The position numbers and the translations under genes are program-made. A DNA stretch of 64,000 bases from Blastobasis lacticolella (taxonomy: Eukaryota > Arthropoda > Insecta > Lepidoptera > Blastobasidae): contig LR990042.1 of assembly GCA_905147135.1 (NCBI GenBank), positions 13,879,545 through 13,943,544 of the forward strand. The letters are read 5' to 3'. Below are positions 11,319 to 23,154 of the stretch, piece after piece (the first letter of the stretch is position 1; each line of letters opens with the position of its first letter). The notes beneath the pieces were generated by a model. It was not told where the DNA came from and ran no database searches. It saw only the letters and a program-made list of their open reading frames with translations.

Positions 11319-12399
11319 TAAGCAAAAATTATAGTCGCAATCAGTGCAGTGTGCGGTGCACTGAAATATTTTCCAGTTTTATCCAAATTATGCCGTGTAC
11401 CTATGTGGGGACTTTTTGCTGGGACTGTAATGGCCTCATTACCATATCCATTCAGGTCTGCCACGGCGGACTCGGTTTATTGCAAGCTATTTCTTTGCAA
11501 TTTGCTAAATGACGGCGGCATTCAATTTGCTATCCAAGGATTATTTGTTGTGGAATTGGTTCCAATGTTGCCGTTAAATGACACAAAAACTTCGAGAAAG
11601 ACTTGTAATTACAGGCTAAATTGGAATTTAGTTTGTTTTGTTAAATACAAAACCTCGTACCTAAGTCTTTTTACAAAACTTGATAAAATGAAGGGTAAAG
11701 GGGACCCAGACCTTGATCATAGTACAAACAGTTGCATGCTATTGAGCATTATGTACACCATATTCTAGTTATAATACAAAATCTACTTCGTATGCATGTA
11801 AACAAAATGCAGCTATGAAATACTAAAATTATTAATTTCAACTCGATATTTAAGGCAAGTTACACAGATACCATACAGCGGTAAAGAAATTGTAATACAT
11901 ATTCGATTTTATGTGGAAACCTAGTACGGTCGCTGTGAGCGCGCGGTAGCAATCATACAACGTGCGTATGCATAAACGGGCCGCTAGCGCGGAAGCGGCA
12001 TTCCGAGTTAACCTATGCAACACAGAGCATACGACGCGGTGAAATGCGGCAGTGATGTTGATTTTGATGTCTGAAGGACAGCCCTCCATATAGAGATTAT
12101 AAAGTGGTCTGATGAACCCTGACATACAAAGAGCGGTCGCAGTGCGGGTGTGGGAGCGGTAGGAATTCGTATACTGACGCGGACCGCGAACTGAATTCCT
12201 TGTTAGACTACCTATACCACACAGGCCAGCTGGGTGCGATGCGATAAGGAATTTGCTTCTGACACCTAACAGGGTCATTGGCGTATCTAGAGCTATTTTC
12301 AAGAGGGGGCCTGGCCCCTGGGTTGGCCGACGTAGCGGAATTTTGAAATATTGGTTCTTATAATCTGAATTGATGGGTGGTATGGGCAATGTGAGTGTT
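11319..12399. other. no gene recognised; long unassigned minus-strand frame
   Basis: Two longer open frames occur: + strand 11349-11768 (139 codons) and minus strand 11850-12389 (179 codons). The latter's peptide (CMSGFIRPLYNLYMEGCPSD, then LARRLCIRTLYD-like text) has no domain I know and abuts the motif array at 12.4 kb, so it is more likely part of a repeat unit than a gene. Confidence 0.3.
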
Positions 12400-13375
12400 T
12401 TGAAATAAGCGAGCGCAGCGAGTTCGAAATTTTTTAAATCTTGGCTCTAAAGAACTGGTGTGAACACTTAATGTGTTCACATAATGTAACACAAACTAAT
12501 GCATTAACGAGCTCACGCGGGGCGTACAATTTAAAAAAATATGCGAAATCAAAATGATTCGGATTTTATTCTCAAAAGACCTGGGCGACCTTAATACAAG
12601 TAATAAACTATTGAAGACGCGAGCGTAGCGAGCTCGGATATTTTATACATTTGCTGATTAAATCCGGATTTATTATGCGGGCAGTTTGAATATATTAAGA
12701 AATGAGCGAACGTAGCAAGCTCGACATTTTTCGAATTTAGCTCAACCGAGCTGGAATAAACACAATAAAATAACTAATGAATGAGCGAACTCAGCGAGTT
12801 TGGGATTTTTGGTATGTTGGCTCATCCACGGAGGACCAAGCGATTGCATAATCAATACTTAATTTAGAAATTTTTGAAATGACAACAAATTAATTAACAA
12901 AATTGGAAAAACGGCGTGCTCCAAATTTGTGTCATTTTTTGTCTTAACAGCAATGGATGATCCTTGTAAAAATTAATTAAAGAAAATCAATGAATGATGA
13001 CCGCAACGTGCTTGGCGAATGATAAGAATAGTATGTGAAGCCTATGAATGAGCGAGCGAAATTTTTGACATTTTGGATCCAAAAAAAAATGAAAGGTGGT
13101 GAGATCAATGAATGAATGAGCGAGCGGACCGAGCTCGAAATTTTAGACATTTTGGGTCTTAACAGCTAAGGGTGATCTTTAAGGGGTGAAAGTACTTAAA
13201 GAATTCAGTTAATGAGCGACCGCAACGAACTTGGTAAAAGGTAAAAAAAGTAACCGAAACCTATGAATGAGCGAGCGTAGCGAGCTCGAAATTTTTGATA
13301 TTTTGATTTTAAAAGCTGGGGTGACCACGACATAATGAGCGAACGGAGCGAACAAAAATTTTTACATTTTGGCTT
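12400..13375 (+). repeat. array of about ten GAGCGAGCG-type motifs
   Basis: A motif close to AATGAGCGAGCGTAGCGAGC followed by TCGAAATTTTTGACATTTTGG recurs near 12408, 12617, 12702, 12781, 12994, 13045, 13115, 13211, 13266 and 13335, always in the same orientation, with irregular spacing of roughly 50-210 bases and much divergence between copies. It is an interspersed tandem array rather than a regular satellite. I cannot name the family. No coding role is apparent. Confidence 0.7.
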
Positions 13376-13379
13376 AGGT

Positions 13380-13432
13380 GCTTTGATGATGTGTGGTGCT
13401 ATGATGCTATGATGATGTGTGATGATGTGAAG
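13380..13432 (+). repeat. GAT/TGATG microsatellite-like tract
   Basis: Imperfect repeats of TGATGATGTG and TATGATGC directly follow the motif array. Confidence 0.7.
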
Positions 13433-14653
13433 CCATATTAAAATTTCACAATAGGCGAAATTAGTGACCTTCGATGTAAAGTATTTGTGTACAAGTGTAC
13501 CAGTCAAAGAATGCCTTTAAATTATGAAATAAATCACTTTTTGTACACTAGCTCCACTTTATTATACAAATTACCTAACCCTAAATACGAGCTGTACTGC
13601 CGCGGCGTAGCAGGCTCAGAATGCTGTCACTCCCCACTATACCGCACAACAACCGCTTTACCGCATTATCGCCTCTGTGTGGCCCGTCCTTTAGACTTTT
13701 AGCGGTCAGATGTTAGACATACGAGTAGGTAACGGTAATTTTCTAAAAGTGTAACAATAGACTGCCATGAACTATGTGTTAATTGAACGAATTCATCAAT
13801 TTACGCATAGGTACACCTCTGAATAACATTTTCTATTTCGTTGATTATTATGTATTAGTTTCCATAATTCTTCTATTTCTATTCGTGTATTTGTAAGAAA
13901 AGGGAAGGAATAAGCTTCTTATTGTCATGTATTCACAGTTATGTAGGTGTGTTGTGCGGGCGCGGCTCGAGGCTCGTCCGTTCGGCCGCACCTCATATTC
14001 ACTGATCCCTTACATCCCTTATTGTTTATCTCTTCAGATCACTCGGAACAGGAGATAAGGGACGGTATTTTAGAATAATCTGCTGGATTCAAGGAAAGAT
14101 ACGTATCGTTAGTAGGAGTTTGGTTAAGACTCATCTTCGCAGACTTTACTTGTTTATATACACAGTTAAGAAGGAAGGGTAACTTTTCCCTTCAGTGCGT
14201 GCCGTTATTTGATTAACTCAGCGTGTTAAATATTACTGAACTAAGACTAAAAACAAAGCAACAGTAGGAGAATATTATCTCTTATTTTGAGGCTGTAGAT
14301 ATTTCATACAAGCCCGCATTCTCAAGTTCAGGGCAGAGTGTAGAGGTGGTCCGTCACGTCACATATTTATAGAAATTAGCACTATGTTCCATTATTATTA
14401 CAACCTCTAAAATGGTTGAAAACTATTGACAAATACAATATTATCCAATACAACGTACCCAGTGTTTATATTCTGTTTGCTAAGAACCTATTTCAAGCGA
14501 TTATCAATTACCAAAATTGTTGGGGCGCCATCTAGTGAGTGGTTAGGAATGCTTTAGATACCTATTGGAAAACTCCTCATTATTAGCGACGACGACCGCT
14601 CTGTCAAAATCGTATCGCCCAAGAAGAAGATAGATACTTTTTTTACCTATGTA
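13433..14653. other. spacer, nothing firm
   Basis: Holds the second GCGCCATCTAGTG repeat (14522-14585, described with the copy at 10.55 kb) and otherwise unassigned AT-rich sequence. No exon with matching splice sites was found. Confidence 0.45.
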
Positions 14654-14807
14654 CTGGGGGCTTACCATGAACTCTTATAGCAGGACCTAAACAGAACTGC
14701 CCTGCTTAGAACGAGACAGCGCTATGCGTGTCACATAAGCTTGTCTCGTTCAAACTGAAAGCAATTCTGTTTAGGTCCTGCTATAAGAGTTCATGGTAAA
14801 CCCCCTG
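14654..14807. mobile_element. palindromic MITE, 154 bp
   Basis: Outer inverted repeats of 43 bases, nearly perfect, run 14654-14696 and 14765-14807. They start C(T/A)GGGGG and continue (C/T)TTACCATGAACTC. A second inverted pair of 10 bases (GAACGAGACA and TGTCTCGTTC) lies inside, so almost the whole element can fold back. No ORF. A target-site duplication is not obvious, so the superfamily is undetermined. Confidence 0.75.
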
Positions 14808-15560
14808 TTAGGAAACCGAGGACATGGTCCATCACTAAGGCTGATTTGACGTTAGACGATACATATATCACAAACCTAGTTTACACTTGGAAATGCTGTG
14901 ATGGCGCGATTTCTGCGTAGCCAAAATAAAGTGCAGTTATTATTAAAAATATACTATAACAGCTCTTAATTAGTCAAAACTAGAAACGGCCAAATGCGGA
15001 ATGCGGGCAAATGTAGAATCGATCAAAAATATAGATACTATGTTCTAAACGCTCTTTAATTTGTACCTACTTATTAAGAATGGATTCCATTAAATATGTG
15101 CAAACCCCATACATCATTGTTCGATCGATCCGCGACGCCTTCAGAGAGAAAAATAAAACAGCTGAACTCCCGGGATCACCATGTAATATCACAGAGCTGT
15201 TTTTATAAAAACACTTCTTATTTTCCACCCAAACTATTTCGTCAAAATGTACCTACGTGTCAAATGTTAAAGATTGGTCATGGAAAGAAATGATATGAAA
15301 CCTTTCGCATGGTACTTAAGTGGGCTCGAGAAAATTGCTCCCGAGTATTTGTGGAAATGAAACGTTACCGGCCAGATTACGTTTTAAATATACCAGGCAA
15401 AAAAATCATTTCCTCTCCGTACTATACCTGAGTTTACTGAGTTGACGCAATCGAGAGAAAAAACGGGAGTCGATTTTTTTTGCTCGCATACTGAAATATT
15501 GAACAGATGTAAAGTGTCTTGTGTTTATTTAGTATAGATAGCGCCTACTCCAAGGTGTCG
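14808..15560. other. spacer, nothing recognised
   Basis: AT-rich with short random ORFs. No repeat family, exon or RNA gene is seen. Confidence 0.5.
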
Positions 15561-15568
15561 GATCGTAT

Positions 15569-15708
15569 TGACGTCATCATAATTGAAAAACGCGCAGCAA
15601 ATGTTGCAGGTTAACTGACGTCATTGGCGAGTACTGAATGACCGGTGCGAGTACGAGTTGTAAATATTTGCTCGTCGTTCTATCGTACACGCGTATAGTA
15701 TTCAGTAC
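15569..15708 (+). promoter_or_regulatory. candidate promoter with two CRE octamers and an initiator
   Basis: Two perfect TGACGTCA octamers (CRE/ATF consensus) lie at 15569-15576 and 15616-15623. The nine-base word GTACTGAAT at 15631-15639 recurs inverted as ATTCAGTAC at 15700-15708, and the latter contains the arthropod initiator word TCAGT. AT-rich words lie about 40 bases before it but there is no good TATA box. A donor-like GAGC|GTGAGT follows at 16040 and a CpG-rich block ends with a donor at 16389, so a first exon could begin here. Strand and function are inferred. Confidence 0.35.
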
Positions 15709-16189
15709 GCGCAGTCCCCTGTGTTTGCGCATCTTACAGCCTGAAATATATTACATAGCTCCCTGAAATGCGATTAACAAACACTAACGCCAACTCTTGT
15801 CCCTTGAGCACTTTTTGTTCAATTCAAACAAAACTATCGTGTCGTTGAGCCCACTCTGCCCAGCTTCAAGTACCTCAGTTTTATTTTAAAACCGCTTTGG
15901 ACTCTTGTACTTTCAACAAACCCAAAAGGTCACCGAGGTGGATATTTACATTCACGAAAATGAATAATGGCTTTGATTAATTATTCATTATGACGCTGCG
16001 ACCAGCTCGGATTATGTTAAACTTGAAGAACGCGGAGAGCGTGAGTCACCGAAAATCCTAATTAGACCTAAGTAATAGCTAGAACGTGGACTCGTCTCAA
16101 TAACCGTTTTCGATAACGACCTGTGCGTGGTCAACCGAAGTAAAGCAACGGTGTTGTAACGGGTTAATTGGGGGTCGTATATAGGCTTA

Positions 16190-16389
16190 GGTTATCGCTT
16201 GCGCTGGGCTCTCGGGTGCATCGCTTCGCCGCGGCCGATAAGAGGTGCGAAAGCGGCGCGGCGCGGGCGAGCGGCGCGGCGGCAGCGCCGGCAGTTACCG
16301 ACGGCTGGCTAGCGCGCTCGCACGCGTGCGGATCGCCGCCCGCGCCCGCGCCCGCCCCCGCGCCCGCTCACCTCGCCTCTCACCCTAAG
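16190..16389 (+). other. CpG-rich block ending in a donor; candidate 5' UTR exon
   Basis: A sharply bounded GC-rich island rich in CG dinucleotides, with a CCCGCG(CC) simple repeat near 16340-16370, sits in AT-rich DNA. It ends at CCTAAG|GTAAAC, a usable 5' splice site at 16390. It is open in one frame but has no ATG there, and the peptide is Ala/Pro low complexity, so a non-coding first exon or promoter island is more likely than coding. It could splice to the acceptor at 42667, just before the well-placed ATG at 42685, giving a short isoform of that gene. Confidence 0.4.
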
Positions 16390-19300
16390 GTAAACAAACT
16401 TAGACGACGAAAAAACGAAAATCCTGTGAATCCTATGAATAATCCTCCCCATCATTCCAACCGACCATACTGCTCAAACGATTTTAAATTGAGGTAGTTT
16501 CAATGCAAAAAATCAAACTTCCTAATTGTTTATCTAAATTTAAACGCTCGCCCATTTGGACAACAAACAAAAATTTGAGTGCTTTGTTTTCGACGATTAT
16601 TTCTGTAGTGAGGACGGACGGCTCGCTCCTTCAGCTTCAGTTCTACAGTTGGCAGTTTATGTCACGATTGTGCATAATATAAACTACGAAGCGGCTCAGT
16701 TGAACACGTCGCTGGATATTGGAACAGAAATTATTTTACCATTGAAGACGGACTTGCAAAAGAATATTAATGGAATTTTTGAGTACCCATCACTCTGCAT
16801 GAATTCAATTGCCGAAACAAGAAACAACCAAGAAAGCTGAATATGAAATAAGCGAAAAGAAGGTTTCGACAATCAAGACGATCTTCATCTGGGCTGGTAA
16901 ATAATAAATGTATCGTAATATGAAGGAAATTAAAAAACGTAAAAATAAGGGACGTTTTAGTTAGTACGACAATTTTTCTTATCGAAAATCCTTGAAGCCG
17001 AGTCGAATCTCATCTGCTTATCAAGATTAATGATACACTGTGTTCGTATATAACAGATACAAGAAAATGACTCCATAATTCATAATACCTATGTAAACTG
17101 CAAAAATCAATAAACTAAAGTTCGTAAGGGATTTTGCGCTAGGCACCACAAATTAATTGAAGCGTATTATGCTTAGGAGCGAAGTAATACCACCATTTTA
17201 GAAAACCCCATTAATAAACATGAAATATGTCTGAAGCAATTTATCTCGTAAATTGCACCTCCAAACCACTACACGGGTCCTGAAGGTGATCTCGCATCGG
17301 TTTTCTTAAGCAATTTGAATTTGAATTTTATCGTATTCCAATTTACTACAAAACTACACGAGTTTCAATAATCAAGGTAACAGTTATCAAGAATGACATC
17401 AATAAAAGTGTAATGTTTTCGGCTTATCTTTTACTGTCAAACAAAATAATGACGTATGAAATTGAATTGGCTAACTACTTATTTATTTTTATATCTCGCT
17501 ATTATATAACAAATTCCCAACCCACTCAGCTGCATGCCAATGATATGCGTAAAGCACCTGAAATCATGATATATTATGTATGTGCAAGTATAATTAGTAA
17601 CGCGGAAAATAAATATAGATGACTAGTGATAACTAAAACTATACAGAGATCAGGGAATTTCGGCAGTGTGCATAGTATGATCTAGGCTCTGACTAATAGT
17701 CTCATCACATGAGATTACCCTGATAAACAGCTGTAAATTTCACAAAGCTCCACTATCACTTTAGCTGGGTCACTGTACAAACGTTTTCTATTTCAACTTG
17801 TCTTACAACTTTTTACAGGATCAAAACAAAATGGTTTGCTTAACCCGTTAAAGTACATTGTTTGCAGCCATATTTTCGCTTTATTCCTTTATTTCACCCC
17901 GCTTTTGTGATGAAACCTCTTTACACGTGAAAAGGGCGACGTTTTATTCTAACGACAATAAAAATACACGCGTGAAGAGATCGTTCCATTACGCGTCCGT
18001 AAAAAGATCATCAATTCATTTTTGTTACCAATTAACAACTTTTTACGTCCAATTGGATCCATTGCTAGGTATTGCTCACGCCGTGTTGTCAAGTTTATTG
18101 GTCGTTAGATGGAGCTTAGATCTATATGTATAACTAGTTAGTTAAATAATGGCTTTAGTTATTAGAGGATCTATTATCCCCTATTGTTTATATGTTTGTT
18201 CTTATAAACTACAGTTTTCACCAACTGACTCACTATGGGCTATTCTTTCCGGGGCATTCGGAACTAAATTCGTATTTCTTTTTATGGCATTACCTAATAT
18301 TGCCTATGTACGCGAAGCCAGTTTAGGCGCTAGTCTTGTACCTGCTCATAACATATTTCTCTCCTCAATTTCTGGTAAATTTTAAACATCCGAACTTTTC
18401 CCATTACATAGCTCGTTCGTTTCGGCATACGTTCTTCCGCACACTTAAACAGGGATTAACTGATTACGTACAGTATAATCATATATATTTCCTAGTAGAC
18501 GCTCAGAATCTTGATCGGGCTTTTCCGAGGTTTTCAAATGTACGTAGATTTTATAGAAGAGTTTTCCAAATACGTCAAAGATTGTTCGCTTGATATTAAT
18601 CTGTTACCAATCTACCTACTAAATACACAGGTCTTTATCATATTTTTTGTAATATCCATCATACTGTAATCCCCGATGAGCATAAGGGCAAAGATCGCAT
18701 CGCAAAAGAAGTACCGCGGGGATTGGATATACACCGTCCCTGATTTTACATTCAGATACAAGGGAAAACGGACAAAAATGTCCCGACAAGACGAATAGAC
18801 TTTATTCGCAATCCTTCCTAAATGATGGAATCCCTGGCAGTGTAACACGTCTTACGTTTCCGCGGTGATTTATTACCACGTTAGCAACACATTTTTTCTA
18901 TCTTTTCTAAGGCTATTGAATGCAGTGCCCTTTAATTCCTCGATGGTACGTATTACAGACTCGAAACATGAAATACGTGGTCTGAATTCTTAGCGATTAC
19001 TTTGTGGAGACACAATGTAAAAAGTGCTGATACTTTTTCTTTTCAACGTTTTCTGAACTTTTTGCTGACGCAAAATTAATGTGATTTCGGATTATGGGCT
19101 AAACAGTTTTTGCCAGCGGCCAGATACGTTGAATATAGTCAGGCAATGTGAAATTTTCGTAGTTAAAATAATGAACGCTTATCTCTTGAAACTCTTAATT
19201 TTCACTAACCAAATAAATACATTCCATTTGTGAGCGGTCCTTTTATCGAGTTCAATTTGTAATCTAATAAAAAAGAGATTTGTGATAAAATCTTGGGTCG

Positions 19301-19477
19301 TATGTGGCGTATTCATTTTATTAATTAAATACGACCCTCGTTTTATAAATGCGAATGAACTCCAAATTAAGATCTATGTAAAATCTGAAAGCTGTATAAG
19401 TAGATATCTGTTGACATTATTTCCAGAACCATTTTATTTTAAATTCTTACTTGCGTTAAATTTATGTGGCCGTGTGG
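16390..19477. other. intronic-looking AT-rich DNA, no gene recognised
   Basis: Several open frames (16556-16840, 17858-18133, 18149-18385, 18336-18593) have no recognisable domain or exon boundaries and look like chance. A 22-base word at 18536-18557 recurs at 59246-59267. No known repeat family was identified in the remainder. Confidence 0.4.
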
Positions 19478-19715
19478 TGTTCGGCAGAATAGAATAGCAC
19501 CAACCCCTGACACTCGTGGGTGTCGTACAATGCGATTAATGTTTTCGAGGCAAAAGATCTAGAGTCTCCGTAGGCTGGACAATGGTCAGCTGCGTTTTCA
19601 TTGTTATATCTATAATCCAACCCGCCTGTTGAGCGTGGAAATTATGGCAATAATCTCCCCTCTCGTGGGAGGGGCCCGAAGTTCTGCAGTGGACTGTTAT
19701 GGGCTGTGATGATTA
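19478..19715 (+). repeat. short dispersed repeat, family B, copy 1
   Basis: Near full length: GTGGTGTTCGGCAGAATAGA at the start, then CACTCGTGGGTGTCGTACAA, CTCCGTAGGCTGGACAATGG, CCCGCCTGTTGAGCGTGGA and the tail CAGTGGACTGTTATGGGCTG TGATGATT. Other copies are at 20.9, 22.4, 24.3, 51.1, 53.3 and 61.9 kb. The TGATGATG tail suggests a retrotransposed element (SINE, or the 3' end of a LINE). Confidence 0.75.
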
Positions 19716-20869
19716 TTAAATCTACAACAAGTGTTTTAGTCTGTAGCACAACGCACAAAAGTCTTAATATTATTAATTATTAGATTTAAACTCGTCTTAG
19801 GATATGGTGAAGGGGACGTACAACTCTCGTTTCGAAAACACAATTAGGTAATAGAATAAAATTACTTGAATATGAACATACATATACACATACCTAAATT
19901 ATCGTTAATACTATTTTATTCCGCTTAGAAACAATTAACCTAAGTTCGTAGTTCTTTTTTGAAGTCATGAAAATAAAATAATACAATGTCAGAACTATTA
20001 CAAATTTAACAAATAATAATGAAATAGTCCAACCACTATATTCTAAAAACTTAATACTTAATTAACAAATAACTTTTCTTTAATACTATTTTATTCCGCT
20101 TAGAAAAAATTTACCCAAAACATTTAAGTGTAGCTACTTAAATATTAATGTGTTTACGAGCAACGTACGACGAATGTAACAGAATTATGTTGTACGCGCA
20201 ATATTTTGACGTCTCTACGCGTAAAATTTATTCCTTTAGGTATAATTGCTAGGTTTTAAAATAAAATAGCAACGCATATTTATTAACAAATACGCAAAGA
20301 TGTAAATATAAGTAACATTGCAAATATGAGGCATTCCATGTTAGTTACATTTTACATAGATTCTGCTGCATTGACATCCACTACAGCGCGACTTCTATGT
20401 ATTGAGCAAAAGCGACACTAAACCAGAATTTGCATATGAACCTAAAATTACATACGGCCGAAGTATCACACGTACATACTCGTAAAATTTTATGGCCCAA
20501 TAAAAATAAACAAAAGGCGATGCAAATACAGAAGGCATATTTACTGGTTACCACAATATTGTTTTTATTATCACTTACAATTAGGTATAGGTAACTGTGC
20601 AAGGTGACAGTGGATAAGCGCATACCTTATCATGTAAATGACATAGGTTCATGATAATGAAAACTGCATGAAACTCGGTTCAGTAGTTTTTGAGTTTATT
20701 GTAGACAGACAGACAGAAGCGGCGTGGGTCTTTGTTTTCTATTATTTAATTATTGTTGTTTGACTGTGTACGAATAAATGATTGAATAGTCTATTGAAGG
20801 ACGATGTAATGCGACTCAAATTTTTGAGGTATATTAATGTAATATTGTCTCCGTAAAGTAGAAAATAGT
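19716..20869. other. AT-rich spacer
   Basis: Contains a small local duplication: AATACTATTTTATTCCGCTT occurs near 19908 and again near 20082, each followed by AGAAA. No gene is seen. Confidence 0.45.
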
Positions 20870-20998
20870 CAACAGCATTTTTTATTGAGTATTTTCAACA
20901 CTGCGATCTGCAACCCGCCTGCCAAGAGTGGAGATTATGGCAATTCTTTCCAATAATGTAGAGAATTCTTAAGTCCAGCAGTGGACTGAAGTGAATTC
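20870..20998 (+). repeat. family B, copy 2 (partial)
   Basis: Carries AACCCGCCTGCCAAGAGTGG, AGATTATGGCAATTC and GTCCAGCAGTGGACTG. The 5' half is missing or too diverged. Confidence 0.65.
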
Positions 20999-21164
20999 AT
21001 TTGTATGCATAGCTCACTTCGCCAGCTCCCAGCCGGCAGGTCACTTCGCTTTGTTTAGAGACAGTCATTATCTTTGCTAGCTTTATTTTACTTCATTTTG
21101 TTATAAATAAGAAGGGTCTTTAAGGGTATTATGTCGAATTATATTTGTATTTTTTTTATTTAGT

Positions 21165-21340
21165 ACAGCGGAACCGGTGCGACTTCGTTCGGGTACACCT
21201 ACTTTATCCCTACCTACCTTTTTCTTCTTGCTTATAAACCGAAAATATGTAAGCGTATATACAAAGTTATATACATATAGACAAAGAACAGACAGCGGGA
21301 TGCGACTTCGTTTTAAACTATGTATAGATAGATACAGATT
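21165..21340 (+). repeat. dispersed repeat, family G, copy 1
   Basis: Starts GGTGCGACTTCGTTCGGGTA, continues CTTGCTTATAAACCGAAAAT and ends near AACAGACAGCGGGATGCGAC, then ACTATGTATAG. Same order as the copies at 36.3 kb and, inverted, 60.9 kb. It is a common lepidopteran short element; class not determined. Confidence 0.65.
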
Positions 21341-21654
21341 AAAGAGTAATAAATTACGGCCGAAATTTAGCGACTATAATTTTCTAAAGTTTTGAATACA
21401 GACTGTGTTAAGAGGAACAGCTGTATTGAAATAATATTATAAATAAACGGCCCCGAAGCCTGCTACTAACGGTAGATTTGTCATCCTTTCGCTTGAAATA
21501 ATCCTTTGAACTATCCTTACCCTGTTTCTACAATGAGAGCTAGGAGTCTATTTTAATTAAACCTATCCGTTTCTAACTGTATAAATAAGTATGATAGAAT
21601 AAGAATGGTCGTAGTTTGCAATCATCATCATTGTCATTATCATAGTATTTACAT

Positions 21655-21700
21655 TAAGCTGGTGCCCGCGACTTCATTCGCATGGGCTTTACGGCCTTTG
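21655..21700 (-). mobile_element. Helitron-like 3' end remnant
   Basis: On the minus strand, GCCCATGCGAATGAAGTCGC followed by GGGCACCAGCT resembles the hairpin plus terminal CTAG/CAGC end of the Helitron at 40.4 kb. Only this end is visible. Confidence 0.4.
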
Positions 21701-21944
21701 CCTTTAACATAATTATTTAGTAAGTGTTTCTTTATAGCAAATCACTATTACTGTGGAATCTCTACATAGGTTTAGAAGAAAGTAAACGACATTACTTGTG
21801 TCTAGTGCGGTGATTGTGTGTGCGGGGGTACAGACTTTTTGTGTTTGTGTTTTATTTCTCTGTGTAAACTGACCTTTTGTAAGGCTTTGTGTGCACTACC
21901 TGTCAGTAACTAAAATACTTTGTTTCTTTCCATACCTAGGTTGT

Positions 21945-22200
21945 CTGGAAGACATCACTCTGTACTAGACAAGTATATACAATACATAGAGCATAATGCA
22001 CTGCCAAAGCAAAGGAGATGTATGAAAAGAATTGTGGATATATGCGAGGCTAGGGAATTGTGTCAGGACAGAGCAAAGTGGCGGTCCATAGTCTCTGCCT
22101 ACCCCACCTGTGGCACACAGGCGTGAGCTTTATGTACGTATGTGATGTATGTAATGCACTGCCTTATTAATCTTGCTTTATAGTAGTTTTAAGGTTTAAT
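21945..22200 (+). mobile_element. LINE C-terminal fragment with stop and 3' UTR
   Basis: The frame ending in TGA at 22124-22126 encodes NALPKQRRCMKRIVD, ICEARELCQDRAKWRS and IVSAYPTCGTQA. This is the 'RRCMKRLM...EAR..CKDR..W.S.VSAYP' C-terminus of a lepidopteran LINE endonuclease-reverse transcriptase, followed by a short AT-rich 3' UTR. It is heavily 5'-truncated. The minus-strand fragment at 1.5-1.75 kb is of the same group. Confidence 0.75.
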
Positions 22201-22361
22201 AGAAAGAACAGATGTGTATTTTTTATTATTAAAAAAAATGTCTTGAGGCCTTTAGGGACAACTAATGTCCTTTATTCATTCAATTCAATTTGGCTAATGT
22301 GGCACCAACACCCTGTATGTTGCTGTAGGTTCAAAGAAACATTTTCTTATTAACAAGTGGT

Positions 22362-22592
22362 AGTGGGTGTCGTTCAACGCGACTAATGTTTTAATGTTTT
22401 CGAGGCAAAAGTTCTAAAGTCTCCGTAGGCTGGAAAATGGACAGCAGCATTTTCTATTGTTATATTTATAACACTGCGACCTCCACCCCGCCTGCCAAGC
22501 GTGGAAATTATAGCAATAACTTCCCTTTCGTGGTAGAAGCCCTAAGTCCAGCAGTGAACTGTTATGGGCTGTGATGATGATGATGATGATAA
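22362..22592 (+). repeat. family B, copy 3, with (GAT)n tail
   Basis: Full-length-like: GGGTGTCGTTCAACGCGACT, CTCCGTAGGCTGGAAAATGG, CCGCCTGCCAAGCGTGGAAA and CCAGCAGTGAACTGTTATGG, ending GCTGTGATGATGATGATGAT. The GAT microsatellite at 22573-22590 is the element's tail. Confidence 0.8.
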
Positions 22593-22649
22593 AATGCTAA
22601 TGGATTTATGCTCTTATATTATAGCTACCAGCATGCCCAACTAATTCAA

Positions 22650-22700
22650 TAGATACATTCTTTATTGCTCACATAAGAATAATTACATAAAAAAGTTCCG
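22650..22700 (-). mobile_element. LINE 3' tail fragment
   Basis: On the minus strand, TTATTCTTATGTGAGCAATA AAGAATG matches the 3' end of the element inserted at 60.95-61.09 kb (CTTATGTGAATAAAGAACTA). Only about 50 bases are recognisable. Confidence 0.4.
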
Positions 22701-23154
22701 ACAAAAACCATAACTAGTTCCACAACTAGAACCACGCAAAGTTGCTTATTTATTTATTCACCATTCACGAAAATTTTAGATACTGAATTGATGGGTATGA
22801 TTTTTTGCGCGTATACATACGGTGACTTCTACTAATATCTCTGCAGAGACGATTTGTCGTCCAAACCTAACCAGTCCAATCCTGCCAGAGACCGCGTTTC
22901 TACTCTGCCTCCTGCACTTTGCTCGGCCCTGAACTTCCATACTCTTGGTCATGCCGTATAAAATAATTTTATATATAAAATAATTCATAGATAAAATTGG
23001 GTATTACAAAATGTAATTGCTGTTTTATTTGGCGGAAATGACGGAAACTGTAATTTTCATACAAGAAACATTTTCAATTAAGGCCTCTGTTATAAAATCA
23101 CATCGAGGAAAATATTACTTCAAATAAAACAAAAGGGGTATTTCCGACCACGTT

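Noticed and set aside
11850..12389. 179-codon minus-strand frame as a gene
   Set aside because: No domain or splice support and it adjoins the motif array, so a repeat-derived frame is more likely.
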